A stretch of 64,000 bases of DNA from DASUPK01 sp963848955 (GCA_963848955.1 CAWKFQ010000004.1:186001-250000); one strand, 5' to 3'; positions 9,784-19,381 are shown, counted from the first letter of the stretch. Translations and numbers: made by a program. Notes: generated by a model not told the origin, from the sequence alone.

Positions 9784-10827
9784 ATGCCTGAACGCGTCGG
9801 CATAGTCGGCATGGGGTACTGGGGGCCAAACCTGGCCCGCAACTTCGCCACGCTCGAGAGCTCCGAGCTCGCCTGGTGCTGCGAGCTCGACGAGGAGAAG
9901 CGGAAGCACTGGGAGTCCGCATACCCGCAGGCGCGCTTCACGTCCGACATCGATGACCTGCTCGACGATCCCGACCTCGCGGCCATCGCAATCGCGACTC
10001 CCGGCTCGACCCATGCGGCGTTGGGCCAGCGCGTGCTGGAGGCGGGCAAGAACTGCTTCGTCGAGAAGCCGCTCGCCCATGACACGGAGTCGGCGGAACG
10101 GCTGACGCGGCTCGCCGACGAGCGCGGTCTGGTGCTGATGGTCGGCCACCTGCTCTGCTACCACCCCGGCGTCCGCCAGCTCGCCGACCTGATCGGGCGC
10201 GGTGAGCTGGGCAGGGTCCGTTACGTCCACTCCCAGCGCCTCAACCTGGGCAAGCTCCGGACCGACGAGAACGCGCTCTGGAGCCTTGGCGCCCACGACG
10301 TCTCCGTGCTGCTCGAGCTGGCCGACGGCGCGCCGGTCGAGGTCTCAGCACGAGGCGAGGGGTTCATGCGGGAGGACGTCGAGGACGTCGTCTTCGCCCA
10401 CATCCGCTTCGACAGCGGGCTGGTCAGCCACCTCCATCTCTCCTGGCTCGACCCGCACAAGGTGCGGCGGATCACCGTGGTGGGCTCGGAGCGCATGGCG
10501 ACCCTCGACGACATGGCGCTGGAGCGCAAGCTCTCGATCTGGGACAACAGCTTCGCCTCCCTCTCCGACACCTACGGCGAGTACATCACCCGCTCCGGCC
10601 CGGTCCACAGCCCGATGGTGCTGAACACGGAACCGCTGCGGCTCGAGTGCACCCATTTCATCGAGTGCCTCCGCACCGGCGAGCGCCCGCACACCGACGG
10701 CGCCGCGGGCGTCAGGGTGGTCAATGTGCTGGAGGCCCTCCAGGCGTCCCTCGACGCCGACGGCGCACCCATCTCGGTCAAGGCTCCGATCGACGCGGAC
10801 CGGCCGGGAATTCACGCCGGCCCGTGA
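9784..10827 (+). CDS. Gfo/Idh/MocA oxidoreductase, WlbA/WbpB-like (UDP-sugar 3-dehydrogenase)
   Basis: The protein has 347 residues from the ATG at 9784; an ATG 15 nt earlier is also possible. The N-terminal NAD-binding fold is VGIVGMGYWGPNLARNFATL, followed by the family signature NCFVEKPLAHDTESAERL, in which EKP carries the catalytic-region lysine. WlbA/WbpB enzymes oxidise C3 of UDP-N-acetylglucosaminuronate before transamination. The order 2-epimerase, this gene, hexapeptide acyltransferase and convergent aminotransferase matches the wlb/wbp set. Its TGA overlaps the GTG of the acyltransferase. A short 57-nt gap separates it from the epimerase gene. Confidence 0.82.
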   Translation: MPERVGIVGMGYWGPNLARNFATLESSELAWCCELDEEKRKHWESAYPQARFTSDIDDLLDDPDLAAIAIATPGSTHAALGQRVLEAGKNCFVEKPLAHDTESAERLTRLADERGLVLMVGHLLCYHPGVRQLADLIGRGELGRVRYVHSQRLNLGKLRTDENALWSLGAHDVSVLLELADGAPVEVSARGEGFMREDVEDVVFAHIRFDSGLVSHLHLSWLDPHKVRRITVVGSERMATLDDMALERKLSIWDNSFASLSDTYGEYITRSGPVHSPMVLNTEPLRLECTHFIECLRTGERPHTDGAAGVRVVNVLEALQASLDADGAPISVKAPIDADRPGIHAGP

Positions 10828-11540
10828 GCTCACTCCAACCCTCCGACCTGGCCCCCGGCCTGCTGCTCGGCGAGGGCGTCCAGTTCGGGGAGGGCGTCGA
10901 GCTGGGTGGGAACGTGGTCATCCACGCCGGCACCCGGATCGGGGACTTCTGCGTGATCGGCGACTCCGCCGTGGTCGGAAAGCAGCCGATGCTCGGCCGG
11001 CACTCGACCGCTTCCGCCGACCAGCCGCCTCCGGCAACGCTGGCCGAGGACGCCGTGGTCTGCCCCGGCGCGGTCATCGGCGCGGGTGCGGAGATCGGAA
11101 CGGCGGCGGTGATCGGCGACCAGGCCCAGATCCGCGAACGGGCTCGGATCGGTGCCGAGTCGGTTGTCGGCCGCGGCAGCGCAGTGGACAACGACGTGAC
11201 GGTGGGCAACCGGGTGAAGGTCCAGAGCAACTGCTACGTCACCGCCGGCACGGTGATCGAGGACGACGCGTTCCTCGGTCCCGGGGTCGTGCTGACGAAC
11301 GACGACACCATGGGTCGCCACGCGGCCGGCGACCCCCCGGACGCCCCGACCCTGCGCCGCGCCTGCCGGGTGGGAGGCGGGGCCGTGGTGTTGCCCGGCG
11401 TCGAGATCGGCGAGGAGGCCGTGATCGGAGCCGGCGCGGTCGTCCTCGACGACGTGCCCGCCCGCAAGGTGATGGTCGGCGTCCCAGCCCGGGAGCTCAG
11501 GGACGTCGCGGACGACGAGCTGCTCGAGCGCTGGCGCTGA
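10824..11540 (+). CDS. Left-handed beta-helix N-acyltransferase (WlbB/WbpD-like)
   Basis: The protein has 238 residues from the GTG at 10824 (GTGA overlap). Almost the whole chain is hexapeptide repeats (for example LGGNVVIHAGTRIGDFCVIG and IGAGAEIGTAAVIGDQAQI), the coil pattern of trimeric LbH acyltransferases. A loop around TNDDTMGRHAAGDPPDAPTL matches the 'TND..P' loop before the C-terminal coils of WlbB-type enzymes, and the chain closes with VMVGVPARELRD. In the diacetamido-mannuronate route this enzyme acetylates the 3-amino group made by the aminotransferase. It ends 7 nt before a 48-bp palindrome that lies between it and the convergent aminotransferase gene. Confidence 0.85.
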   Translation: MSSLQPSDLAPGLLLGEGVQFGEGVELGGNVVIHAGTRIGDFCVIGDSAVVGKQPMLGRHSTASADQPPPATLAEDAVVCPGAVIGAGAEIGTAAVIGDQAQIRERARIGAESVVGRGSAVDNDVTVGNRVKVQSNCYVTAGTVIEDDAFLGPGVVLTNDDTMGRHAAGDPPDAPTLRRACRVGGGAVVLPGVEIGEEAVIGAGAVVLDDVPARKVMVGVPARELRDVADDELLERWR

Positions 11541-11546
11541 ACCTCG

Positions 11547-11594
11547 CCGAACGTCCCGGATACCCCTTCTCAGCGAGCACTCCGGGACGTTCGG
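11547..11594. repeat. 48-bp palindromic repeat, copy 1 (possible bidirectional terminator)
   Basis: Perfect 14-nt arms CCGAACGTCCCGGA (11547-11560) and TCCGGGACGTTCGG (11581-11594) flank a 20-nt loop. The same arms and a conserved asymmetric loop (GTGCTCGCTGAGAAGGGG in one orientation) recur at 63144 and 63206. This copy lies between two convergent genes, where a hairpin could stop transcription from both sides. There is no U-tract, so a factor-independent terminator is not certain. Confidence 0.8.
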
Positions 11595-11601
11595 CGGGGG
11601 G

Positions 11602-12693
11602 TTAGGCGCTGCGGATTGCGGCGACCACCTCGCCCGGCGCGCTCTCCGGGAGGGCGGAACCCATCGGCAGCGCCAGGATCTGCGAGCAGATCCGCTCCGT
11701 CTCGGCGAGCGGCTCGGGCGGCGCCCAGCGCTCGAGCGCCGGCTGCCGATAGAGGGGGGTCTCGTAGTAGGGGCGCGCCTCGATCCCCGCGTCGGAGAGG
11801 GCAGCCGCGATCCGGTCGCGCTCGGACGAGGCGGTCGCGAGGATGTGCCACGCGGACCGCCCGTCGGAGGTCTCGCTCTGGACCGGCACCAGGTCCGCCA
11901 GGCCGGCCTCGAGATAGGCGCTGGCCGCGCGGCGCCGTGCGTCGATCCAGTCCGGCAGGTGCGGCAGGAGCACGCGCAACCCCGCTGCCTGGAGCTCGTC
12001 GAGCCGCGAGTTGTAGCCGACCTCCGTGAAGGTGCGCTTGTCCCTCGAGCCGCGGGTTCGCAGCAGCCTGGCGGCCTCCGCCACGTCCGCATCGCTGGTG
12101 GTGAGCGCCCCGCCGTCGCCGAACCCGCCCAGGTTCTTCGAAGGGAAGAAGCTGAACGCGGCGGCGTCGCCCAGCGCGCCGGCCATCCGGCCCCCGAGCT
12201 CGGCGCCGTGGGCCTGGGCTGCGTCCTCGAGCACCCGGATACCTCGCGGTTCAGCCAGCTCGTTGAGCTCCGGCACTGGCGCGGGATTGCCGAAGATGTG
12301 GACCGGGAGCAGAGCCCGGGTCCGGTCGGAGATCGCGGGCTCGGCGGTCGCCGCGGTCATGCACCAGGTCTCGGGATCGACGTCGCAGAAGACCGGTGTG
12401 GCCCCGAGCTCCACGACCGCCTCTGCCGTGGCGAAGAAGGTGAACGCCGGCACCACCACCTCATCGCCGGGACGGACGCCGAGCGCCCGCAGGCCGATCA
12501 GGAGCGCGTCCGTCCCGTCGGCCACCCCGACGCACTGTTTCGCGCCGACGTAAGAGGCGAACTCGGACTCGAACGCCTCGACCTCCGGTCCGAGGACGTA
12601 GCGGCCGCTCTCCAGGACCGCTCGCTGTCGCTCGGCGATCTCGGGCAGCAGCGGCTCGAGCGCCGCGCGGCTGGCGAACAGCGGCAGGGTCAA
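11602..12693 (-). CDS. DegT/DnrJ/EryC1/StrS aminotransferase (WlbC/WbpE-like)
   Basis: The protein has 363 residues; start is TTG at 12691-12693, overlapping the stop of the upstream gene as TTGA. Family landmarks are GVADGTDALLIGLRALGVRP, VVVPAFTFFATAEAVVELGA, EDAAQAHGAELGGR and the PLP-lysine segment FSFFPSKNLGGFGDGGAL (Lys near residue 190). Enzymes of this family transfer an amino group to keto-sugars bound to UDP or dTDP. With the neighbouring WlbA-like dehydrogenase the likely substrate is UDP-3-keto-GlcNAcA. It is the last gene of a minus-strand unit that contains two glycosyltransferases, and it converges on the acyltransferase gene. Confidence 0.87.
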   Translation of the reverse strand: MTLPLFASRAALEPLLPEIAERQRAVLESGRYVLGPEVEAFESEFASYVGAKQCVGVADGTDALLIGLRALGVRPGDEVVVPAFTFFATAEAVVELGATPVFCDVDPETWCMTAATAEPAISDRTRALLPVHIFGNPAPVPELNELAEPRGIRVLEDAAQAHGAELGGRMAGALGDAAAFSFFPSKNLGGFGDGGALTTSDADVAEAARLLRTRGSRDKRTFTEVGYNSRLDELQAAGLRVLLPHLPDWIDARRRAASAYLEAGLADLVPVQSETSDGRSAWHILATASSERDRIAAALSDAGIEARPYYETPLYRQPALERWAPPEPLAETERICSQILALPMGSALPESAPGEVVAAIRSA

Positions 12694-14558
12694 GGCCGGG
12701 TCAGGGTAGACACAGCCTCGAAGCTCGCGCGGAGCGAGCCAGCGGCGCGCGCTCGGTCGTTGGTGGCAACGGCGTACTCGACGGCGGCGACCTCCAGGCT
12801 GGCGCGTTCGCCGCGATCGCCCTCCAGCTCGAGGATTGCCGTCGCCAGGGCCTCAGGCGACTCGGGCTCCACGGTTCGCCCGCCGCCGGAGTCGGCGACG
12901 ATCTCGGCCAGCGCCGGCAGGTCGCTGACCAGGATCGGCGTCCCCGTCGCCAGCGCCTCGAAGGGTTTCAGCGGGGTGACGGCGCGGCAGACCTCGAGGT
13001 TGGCGCGCGGGAGCGCGAACAGGTCGAGCAGCCCGTAGTGGGCGGGCACCTCCGCCTGTTCGATGCGCCCGGCGAAGACGGCCGCCGCACCGAGCTCGAG
13101 CTCGCCCGCCAGGGCCTCGAGGGCCGGCCGGGCCTGACCGTCGCCCACCACGAGGGCGGCGATTTCTCGGCCCTCGGCCCGGGCCAGAGCAACCGCCCGC
13201 AGCAGCACGTCGATCCCCTCGTAGTCGACGAGGGAGGAGATGGTGCCGACCACGAAGCTCCCTTCGAGGCCGTACGAGCGGGCCAGGTCACGGTCGCGAG
13301 AACGTGGCGTGTAGGCGTCCAGATCCACGATCTGCGGAACGATCGTGATCCGGTCCCGGCTGACACCGCGCGAGGCCAGCTCGTCCCGCATCGTCCCGCT
13401 GGTGGTGATGACGCCGTCCGCCTCCGCCGCGCAGCGGGTCTCGGCTTCGCGCCGCCTCCAGTAGACCTCGCTTCCCGCGCCACCCGGCCGCGTCGCCCAG
13501 GTCATCTCGGGGAAGCCGCGGACGTCGTAGATCATCGGCGTGCCCGTGGCCTCCCGCAGGCTCAGGGCCAGCAGGCCGTTGAGGTGCGGTGTCGCGGCGA
13601 TGATGGCCGCAGGGCCGATCCGCTCGACGAGCTCGAGCAGCCACTCGGCGTTCTGCTGAAGCCGCTCGTCTAGCGGGATCCCGGTGTACTTGCTTACACC
13701 GGGCAGGTTGAGGCGGTGGTGGGTCACCCCGTCGACCGTCTCCTCCGCCGGCACCCCCATGATCCCGCGGCTCGACGGAAAGCCCATCCGGGTGGCCACC
13801 TCCGGGTGCAGACCCGCCTCGCGCAGCGCACGCAGCAGCTCGCGGGAGCGGTAGCCGTAGCCCGAGGGGGCATACGGCAGCGACGACTCGAGCAGGTAGA
13901 GGATCCGATCCCCGCTCGCCTTCGTCCGGCGCCCGACCAGCCGCGGTGACCAGGCCGGGTCGTACGTGCGAAGAGTGGCGGTGAGACGCTCCACCTGGGC
14001 AGCGTCGTTGTCCCGAGCCAGGTCCAGCGCCCGGCTCGGCTCACCCGCCCGCTCCAGCGCCACCGCCAGCTGCCGACGGCCCAGCCAGAGCTCGGGTGTC
14101 TCCTCTCCGGCGGACGCGACCAGCTCCCTGACAGCGCCGACGTCGCCGAGCGCCGCCTGGATGAGCGCGGCCCAGGCCAGGTGGTCGGGCGCCTCACCCA
14201 GCTCCGTGACGGCGGCCAGCGCCTCATCGCGCAATCCCAGCCGGGCCATCTCGACGCCCGCCATCCCGAGGGTCTGCGGGTCGCTCGCGCTGAGCCTTCC
14301 AGCCAGGCCCTGAAGTACCTCAGCCGCCTCCTGCGGGCGGCCGTCCTCACGCAGCGCGATTGCGAGCTGGAGCCCGTAGATGCTGATCTCGGGTGCGTGC
14401 TCGTGCGCCCACCTCAGGACCCGCGCAGCGTTCTCCGGCCGGCCCCGTAGGCGCTCCCTACGTCCGCGCACGTACGCGGCCATCGCGAATGGGTGGCGGA
14501 GTCCGCCTCGCCGAACCAGCTCGCCGAACCCACGGGCCCTGGAGGCCAGGCCTCTCAT
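12690..14558 (-). CDS. GT4 glycosyltransferase with N-terminal TPR-like repeats
   Basis: The protein has 622 residues from the ATG at 14556-14558, which overlaps the upstream stop (ATGA). Residues about 30-230 are helical pairs resembling TPR repeats (AARVLRWAHEHAPEISIYGL, LAIALREDGRPQEAAEVLQG). Residues about 255-620 are a GT-B transferase: RILYLLESSLPYAPSGYGYR, then DGVITTSGTMRDELASRGV, and a donor site around LPRANLEVCRAVTPLKPFEA. The TPR part probably binds partner proteins of the assembly machinery. The closing TGA is shared with the TTG of the aminotransferase. Sugar specificity is not visible. Confidence 0.85.
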   Translation of the reverse strand: MRGLASRARGFGELVRRGGLRHPFAMAAYVRGRRERLRGRPENAARVLRWAHEHAPEISIYGLQLAIALREDGRPQEAAEVLQGLAGRLSASDPQTLGMAGVEMARLGLRDEALAAVTELGEAPDHLAWAALIQAALGDVGAVRELVASAGEETPELWLGRRQLAVALERAGEPSRALDLARDNDAAQVERLTATLRTYDPAWSPRLVGRRTKASGDRILYLLESSLPYAPSGYGYRSRELLRALREAGLHPEVATRMGFPSSRGIMGVPAEETVDGVTHHRLNLPGVSKYTGIPLDERLQQNAEWLLELVERIGPAAIIAATPHLNGLLALSLREATGTPMIYDVRGFPEMTWATRPGGAGSEVYWRRREAETRCAAEADGVITTSGTMRDELASRGVSRDRITIVPQIVDLDAYTPRSRDRDLARSYGLEGSFVVGTISSLVDYEGIDVLLRAVALARAEGREIAALVVGDGQARPALEALAGELELGAAAVFAGRIEQAEVPAHYGLLDLFALPRANLEVCRAVTPLKPFEALATGTPILVSDLPALAEIVADSGGGRTVEPESPEALATAILELEGDRGERASLEVAAVEYAVATNDRARAAGSLRASFEAVSTLTRP

Positions 14559-15701
14559 GGCCTGCGCTTTCGGCCGTCGCCCAGAGCGGCGTAGAGACCG
14601 GTCAGCCGCGAGCGCTCGTGCGGCCAGTTGAGCTCGGCGGCCGCGGCTTGCACCCGCTCGTGCAGCGCAGGGTCGTCCCGCTCGCTCATCGCCACCTCCA
14701 GCACCCGGGCGATGTCCGCCGGGTCTCCCGGGTCGGTGGTCCACCCTACGCCGCGCTCGCCCACAAGCCGGCTCATCTCGGGGAGGTCGCTGACCACGAC
14801 GGGCAGATCGGCCGCCAGGTACTCGAAGAGCTTGTTGGGCAGGGCCAGCCGGTGGTTCTCGCAGGTGTCCTCGAGCAGCGAGACGCCCACGTCGGCCTGG
14901 GTCGTGTAGGAGAGGAGCTCGGCCAGGGCGACCGGCGGGTGGAAGTGCAGGCGGCCGTCCAGCCCGAGCCCGCGGCCCAGCTCCGCGAGGCGATCGGCGA
15001 AGGCGCCGTCGACACCGAGGAAGAGAAGATGCGCGGAGTCCAGCCGCGCCACCGCCCTCACCAGGTTGCCGCCGCCCCGTCCGTCGGCGACCGCGCCCTG
15101 ATGCAGGACCAGCGGCGCCGCGCCGATGCCCATCTGCTCACGTAGGTCCGGCGCCACGCCGGGCTCGGGCGGCGGCAGGTCGGGCACGTTTCGGATCACC
15201 GCCGGCCGTTCGGCCAACCCGTAGCGGGCCTGCAGCCGCTCCGCGATCCCGTCGGAGACGGTGATCACGGCGTCGCAGCGGCGGATCAGCAGGCGCTCGA
15301 TCGTCGCCGCCAGCCACGCCCAAACCGCCTTCCTGTAGGGGACCCCGACCGCGTACTCGTGCGTGTCGTAGACCAGCCGGGCGCCGCTCAGCCGGGCGGC
15401 CAGGTAGCCCGGGATCAGTGTGGCGATGTCGTTGGCGTGGACCGCGTCCGGCCGCTCGGCGCGGGCTCCGACGGCGATCGAACCGAGGGCGATGATCCGC
15501 CACAGGGTCCGCGGCAGCCGGCGGGTCCATTTGGGCGGTGTCGCCGAGCGCAGCCGGAAGCCGCCGGCGACCTCGCCCTCGTCGCCCGCGGGCAGGTGGA
15601 CGATGACCACGTCGTGTCCGGCGTCGGCCAGCGCGCCCGGCCTCCCGGAGCACCCGGCCGTCGTGGACAACTGTCTTGTGGAGCAGCACAGCTACTCGCA
15701 C
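14555..15701 (-). CDS. GT4 glycosyltransferase with an early single-base frameshift
   Basis: The true start is the ATG at 15699-15701 (MRVAVLLHKTVVHDGRVLRE), a typical GT4 N-terminus. After about 22 codons the frame shifts. Removing one G from the run complementary to CCC at 15636-15638 joins REAG to ALADAGHDVVIVHLPAGDEG and restores a continuous enzyme of about 381 residues. Further landmarks are VHANDIATLIPGYLAARLSG, YDTHEYAVGVPYR, and the donor loop around CENHRLALPNKLFEYLAADL. The homopolymer position suggests a sequencing error. The stop overlaps the ATG of the TPR-glycosyltransferase, and the gene diverges from the secreted protein at 15738. Confidence 0.82.
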
Positions 15702-15737
15702 CGCAACTCGAACCCGTCTTTATTGTTCTGCGACTGC

Positions 15738-16887
15738 ATGCGTCGGCTCAGCGTCCTCTTTGGCCTCGCGGCCACGCTCCTCCTTGTCATCCTCGCCTCA
15801 GCTCCGGCGGCAGGAGCTGCGGAAAAATCTATCTGGGGCCCATCCACCTTCCCCGTGGGCGACGCCAACTGTCCCACGGGACCAGACCCCGTGCTCGGCG
15901 TTCCCGATCTACAGGCAACTCGGCGCCGACAACTACCAGTTCCAGATCCCTTGGGACACGGTCGCCCGCTCGAGGCCCGCCAACCCGCGGGACCCCAACG
16001 ATCCCGCATACAAGTGGCCGACGTTCGCCGACTACGACGTGCAGCAGGCGGCGCAGAACGGACTCAGCCTCGCCGTCCTGGTCCAGGGGACGCCCCCGTG
16101 GGCGAACGGGGGGCGCCCGCGCGCCTGGGCGCCGACGAACCCACAGGACTACGCCGACTTCATGTACGCCATCAGCAAGCGCTATCCGAGCATCCACCGC
16201 TGGGAGATCTGGGGCGAGCCGAGCTACGGGATCAACTTCCAGCCGATGCCGCCCAACAGCCGGGTGGGCCCGAGGGCCTACGCGAAGCTGCTCGACCTCG
16301 CCTACGGGGCGTTGAAGCAGGCCAGCCCGGCGAACGTCGTAATCGGCGGGATGACGCTGAACGGAGGCGGCGCGGTGTCGACGCCCGACTTCGTCAAGTG
16401 GCTGCGCGTCGGCAAGGGCAAGAAGGCTCGGCCGCCGCGGATGGACCTCTGGGGCCACAACCCCTTCGAGGGCCGCTTCCCCAACATCAAGAAGAAGCCG
16501 ATCGGTAAGTTCCGCGGCCTCAATGACGTTGACACGCTCTACAGCGAGATCCAGCGCGCTTACGGTTTGCGACCCAAGGGGAAGGGAAAGAAGGCCCGGG
16601 TGTCCAAGAAGAAGCCGAGGGTGCCCAGGCTGTGGCTGTCTGAGTGGACCGTGCTGTCCGAGGCAAGCCCGAACCTGTTCGGCGGGTTCCACGTGACTCC
16701 CGCCCAACAGGCCGCCTACATCACCGCCGCCTATCGAATGGTCAGAAAGCTCAAGTACGTGAAGAACCTCGGCTGGTACCAGCTCGAGGACGAGCCCTCG
16801 AACGGACACGTGGGGGCCGCCTGGGGGCTGATGACCGGCACTGGGGCAAGGAAGCCGTCCTTCGACGCCTACGCCGCCGCCCCGTAG
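15738..16887 (+). CDS. Secreted TIM-barrel (clan GH-A-like) protein, first of a tandem pair, frameshifted
   Basis: An ATG at 15738 opens a clear signal peptide (MRRLSVLFGLAATLLLVILA, ending ASAPAAGAA). The mature start is KSIWGPSTF. Near 15885-15893 the frame shifts; one extra base would align it with the paralogue (CSAFPIYRQLGADNYQFQIP). The barrel shows WEIWGEPSYG near residue 155 at the usual acid/base position and LWLSEWTVLSE near residue 300 at the usual nucleophile position of clan GH-A glycosidases. The residue before the first Glu is Gly where catalytic members have Asn. A Lys-rich insert (about 275-297) precedes the second motif. The TAG stop shares one base with the GTG of the paralogue. 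Probable exported glycan-active or glycan-binding protein. Confidence 0.75.
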
Positions 16888-18086
16888 TGCACCTGGCCCG
16901 ACGTCTCCTCCTACCAATCTGCCTGGCGGGCGTCCTCGCCATGGCCTGCGCGCCTTCCGCCGGCGCTGCCGTGAAGTCGATCTGGGGCCGGACCACTTTT
17001 GACGCGGGCAACATCAACTGCCCGACGACGACCAGCGGCTGCTCGGCCTTCCCGGTTTACGCACAGCTCGGCGCCCAGAACTTCCAGATGCAGGTGCCCT
17101 GGGACCGGGCGGCCCCGACCCGCCCGGCGAACCCGCGCGACCCCAACGACCCCGCATACAAGTGGACGAGCGGCACTGACTCCGCCATCCAGCAGGCAGC
17201 GCAGTACGGAATGAGTGTGACGATCCTGGTGCAGGGGACACCCCCGTGGGCGAACGGCGGCAAGGGCCGGCAGTGGGTTCCGGACAAGGTTCAGGACTAC
17301 GCGGACTTCATGTACGCGATCAGCAAGCGCTATCCGACGGTCCACCACTGGATGATCTGGGGCGAGGTCAACTACGGCGCCAACTTCCAGCCGATGCCGG
17401 AGCACAGCCCGGTCGGCCCGCGGGCCTACGCCCAGCTCTGCGACGCCGCCTACGTGGCGCTCAAGGCCGCGAGCCCGGCGAACATCGTGATCGGCGGCGA
17501 CACGCTCAACGCCAACATCCCGGTCTCGCCCGCTGAGTTCATCCGCTGGGCCCGCGTCGGCAAGGGCAAGAAGAAGCGTCCGCCACGCCTCGACTGGTGG
17601 GGCCACAACCCCTTCGAGGGCCGCTTCCCCGACATCCGCCAGCCCGCGCTCAACAGCCTGATCGGTCTGAGCGACGCCGACACCCTCCACAAGCTGCTCA
17701 AGAAGGCGTACCTCGGCAAGAAGAAGAAGCGCAAGAAGGCACGGAGGGCGGACGCCCACAGCTCCAGTAGCGTCGCCCACGTCTCCAAGAAGGGCAAGAA
17801 AAAGAAGAAGCGCCGGCGGAGCACGCCGCCGATCTGGTTCTCCGAGTACAGCGTGCTCTCGGGCCACGCCGCCCACTTCTGGCTGGGCTTCTACGTCTCC
17901 GATCAGGAGCAGGCGAACTGGGTGACCGAGGCCTACCGGCTCGTGAACAGCCTCCCCTACGTGGCCGGTCTCGGCTGGTACCGGATCGACGACGAGCCCG
18001 AGGCCGCGGGAAGCGCCAACTGGGGCCTGCTGACCTACACGGGACAGCGCAAGGCCTCCTTCGGCGCCTACCAGGCCGCGCCGTAG
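16887..18086 (+). CDS. Secreted TIM-barrel (clan GH-A-like) protein, second of a tandem pair
   Basis: The protein has 399 residues; GTG at 16887 (TAGTG junction) starts a signal peptide of about 28 residues ending APSAGAA. The mature sequence parallels the gene upstream almost segment by segment: SIWGRTTF, CSAFPVYAQLGAQNFQMQVP, the shared RPANPRDPNDPAYKW, QGTPPWANGG and WGHNPFEGRFP. The acid/base motif is WMIWGEVNYG (Glu near residue 160) and the second motif is IWFSEYSVLSG (near 319). The Asn before the first Glu is Gly, as in the paralogue. An insert of about 40 residues (about 272-312) is packed with Lys and Arg. This is a recent duplication with an expanded basic loop. Extracellular location is supported; hydrolytic activity is uncertain. 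Confidence 0.82.
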   Translation: MHLARRLLLPICLAGVLAMACAPSAGAAVKSIWGRTTFDAGNINCPTTTSGCSAFPVYAQLGAQNFQMQVPWDRAAPTRPANPRDPNDPAYKWTSGTDSAIQQAAQYGMSVTILVQGTPPWANGGKGRQWVPDKVQDYADFMYAISKRYPTVHHWMIWGEVNYGANFQPMPEHSPVGPRAYAQLCDAAYVALKAASPANIVIGGDTLNANIPVSPAEFIRWARVGKGKKKRPPRLDWWGHNPFEGRFPDIRQPALNSLIGLSDADTLHKLLKKAYLGKKKKRKKARRADAHSSSSVAHVSKKGKKKKKRRRSTPPIWFSEYSVLSGHAAHFWLGFYVSDQEQANWVTEAYRLVNSLPYVAGLGWYRIDDEPEAAGSANWGLLTYTGQRKASFGAYQAAP

Positions 18087-18093
18087 CGCCCCT

Positions 18094-19223
18094 CTAGCCG
18101 AGCGCCTCCCGTACAGCCTCGATCACCTGGGCCTGCTGGCCCTCCTCCATCTCGGCGAACATCGGCAGCGAGACGGTGCGGGCGGCGAACTCGTCGGCTA
18201 CCGGCAGCTCGGCGCCCGAGTCGGCGTAGAGCTCGAAACGGTGCACCGGCGAGAAGTGGACCGAGGTCTGGATCCCGCGCTCCGCGAGCGCGCCGCGGAA
18301 GGCGTCGCGGTCCACCCCCTCGTCGACGACGACGGCGAACATGCTGTTGCTGACCCGAGCCGATTCCGGTGGGGCGGCAAGCAGCGAGAGGCCCTCGAGC
18401 TCACCCAGCTCCCGCCGGTAGACGGACGCGATCTCCCCCCGCCGGCGGTTGTCATCGTCCAGGCGGCTCAGGCGCGAGCGGCCGATCGCCGCCCTCGGGT
18501 CGTCGATCCGGTAGTTGAAGCCCAGCTCGGAGACGCCATAGCTCTCGGTCCCCCCGCGGTGGCGCTCCCAGATCGAGCGGGTGACGCCGTGCCAACGCCT
18601 CAGCCGGGCGTGATCGGCGAGCTCGTCGTCGTCGGTGAGCAGCATGCCTCCCTCGCCGATGCCGAGGTTCTTGCCGGCCGAGAAGCTGATTGCCCCCGCG
18701 TGGCCGAAGGTCCCGAGGTGGCGGTCGCCGAGCCACGATCCTGAGCCGTGTGCGGCGTCCTCGATCAGCGCGAGGCCTCGGTCGTCGGCGAGGCTCCGCA
18801 GCTCCTCGATCTCGCCTGGGTGGCCCCGTAGGAGACGGCGACGATCGCCTTGGTGCGGTCGCTGAGCGCCTGCTCGGCCGTCTCCGCCGAGAGCCAGGGG
18901 CGGTCGACTGCGGCGATGTCCGCGAAGGCGGGGCGGGCGCCGGTGTAGGCGACCGAGTTAGCGCTTGCCACGAAGGTGATCGAGGGCACCACGGCCTCGT
19001 CGCCGGGGCCGAGGCCGGCCCCCAGCGCCGCCAGGTGCAGGCCGGCGGTGCAACTCGAGACCGCCAGGCAGTGACGCGCCCCGGTGTACTCGGCGAACGC
19101 ACGCTCGAGCTCCTCGGTGCGGGGCCCCATGCTGAGCCAGCCCGAGCGGTAGGCGTCGACGGCCGCCTCGATATCGGCCTCGGTCAGGCGTACTGCTGAA
19201 AGTGGAACCTGCCAGTCAGACAC
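18094..19223 (-). CDS. DegT/DnrJ/EryC1/StrS aminotransferase, frameshifted
   Basis: The start is GTG at 19221-19223 (VSDWQVPLSAVRLTEADIEA). N-terminal part: HCLAVSSCTAGLHLAALGAG and EAVVPSITFVASANSVAYTG. The frame breaks after AIVAVSYG. Adding one base to the CCCC run at 18824-18827 restores GHPGEIEELRSLADDRGLAL and EDAAHGSGSWLGDRH, and the PLP-lysine segment ISFSAGKNLGIGEGGMLLTD then joins the C-terminal part, for about 376 residues. It differs clearly from the aminotransferase at 11602, so it should make a second amino sugar. It converges on the secreted protein at 16887 and diverges from the sugar-transferase gene, sharing a 158-bp upstream region. Confidence 0.82.
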
Positions 19224-19381
19224 GGGCCTCCGATCGCTCCCTAGAACAGACGTCTTTAAGGGTCCCCACGCACTCAAGTTACGTAAAAACCACCCTTTTC
19301 CTGCCGGGTGGCATCGGCTAGATTGTCCGCCGGGGTAGGGGCCCTGTTTCGACTCAGACAACTAAATCGTAGGGGAGACTC

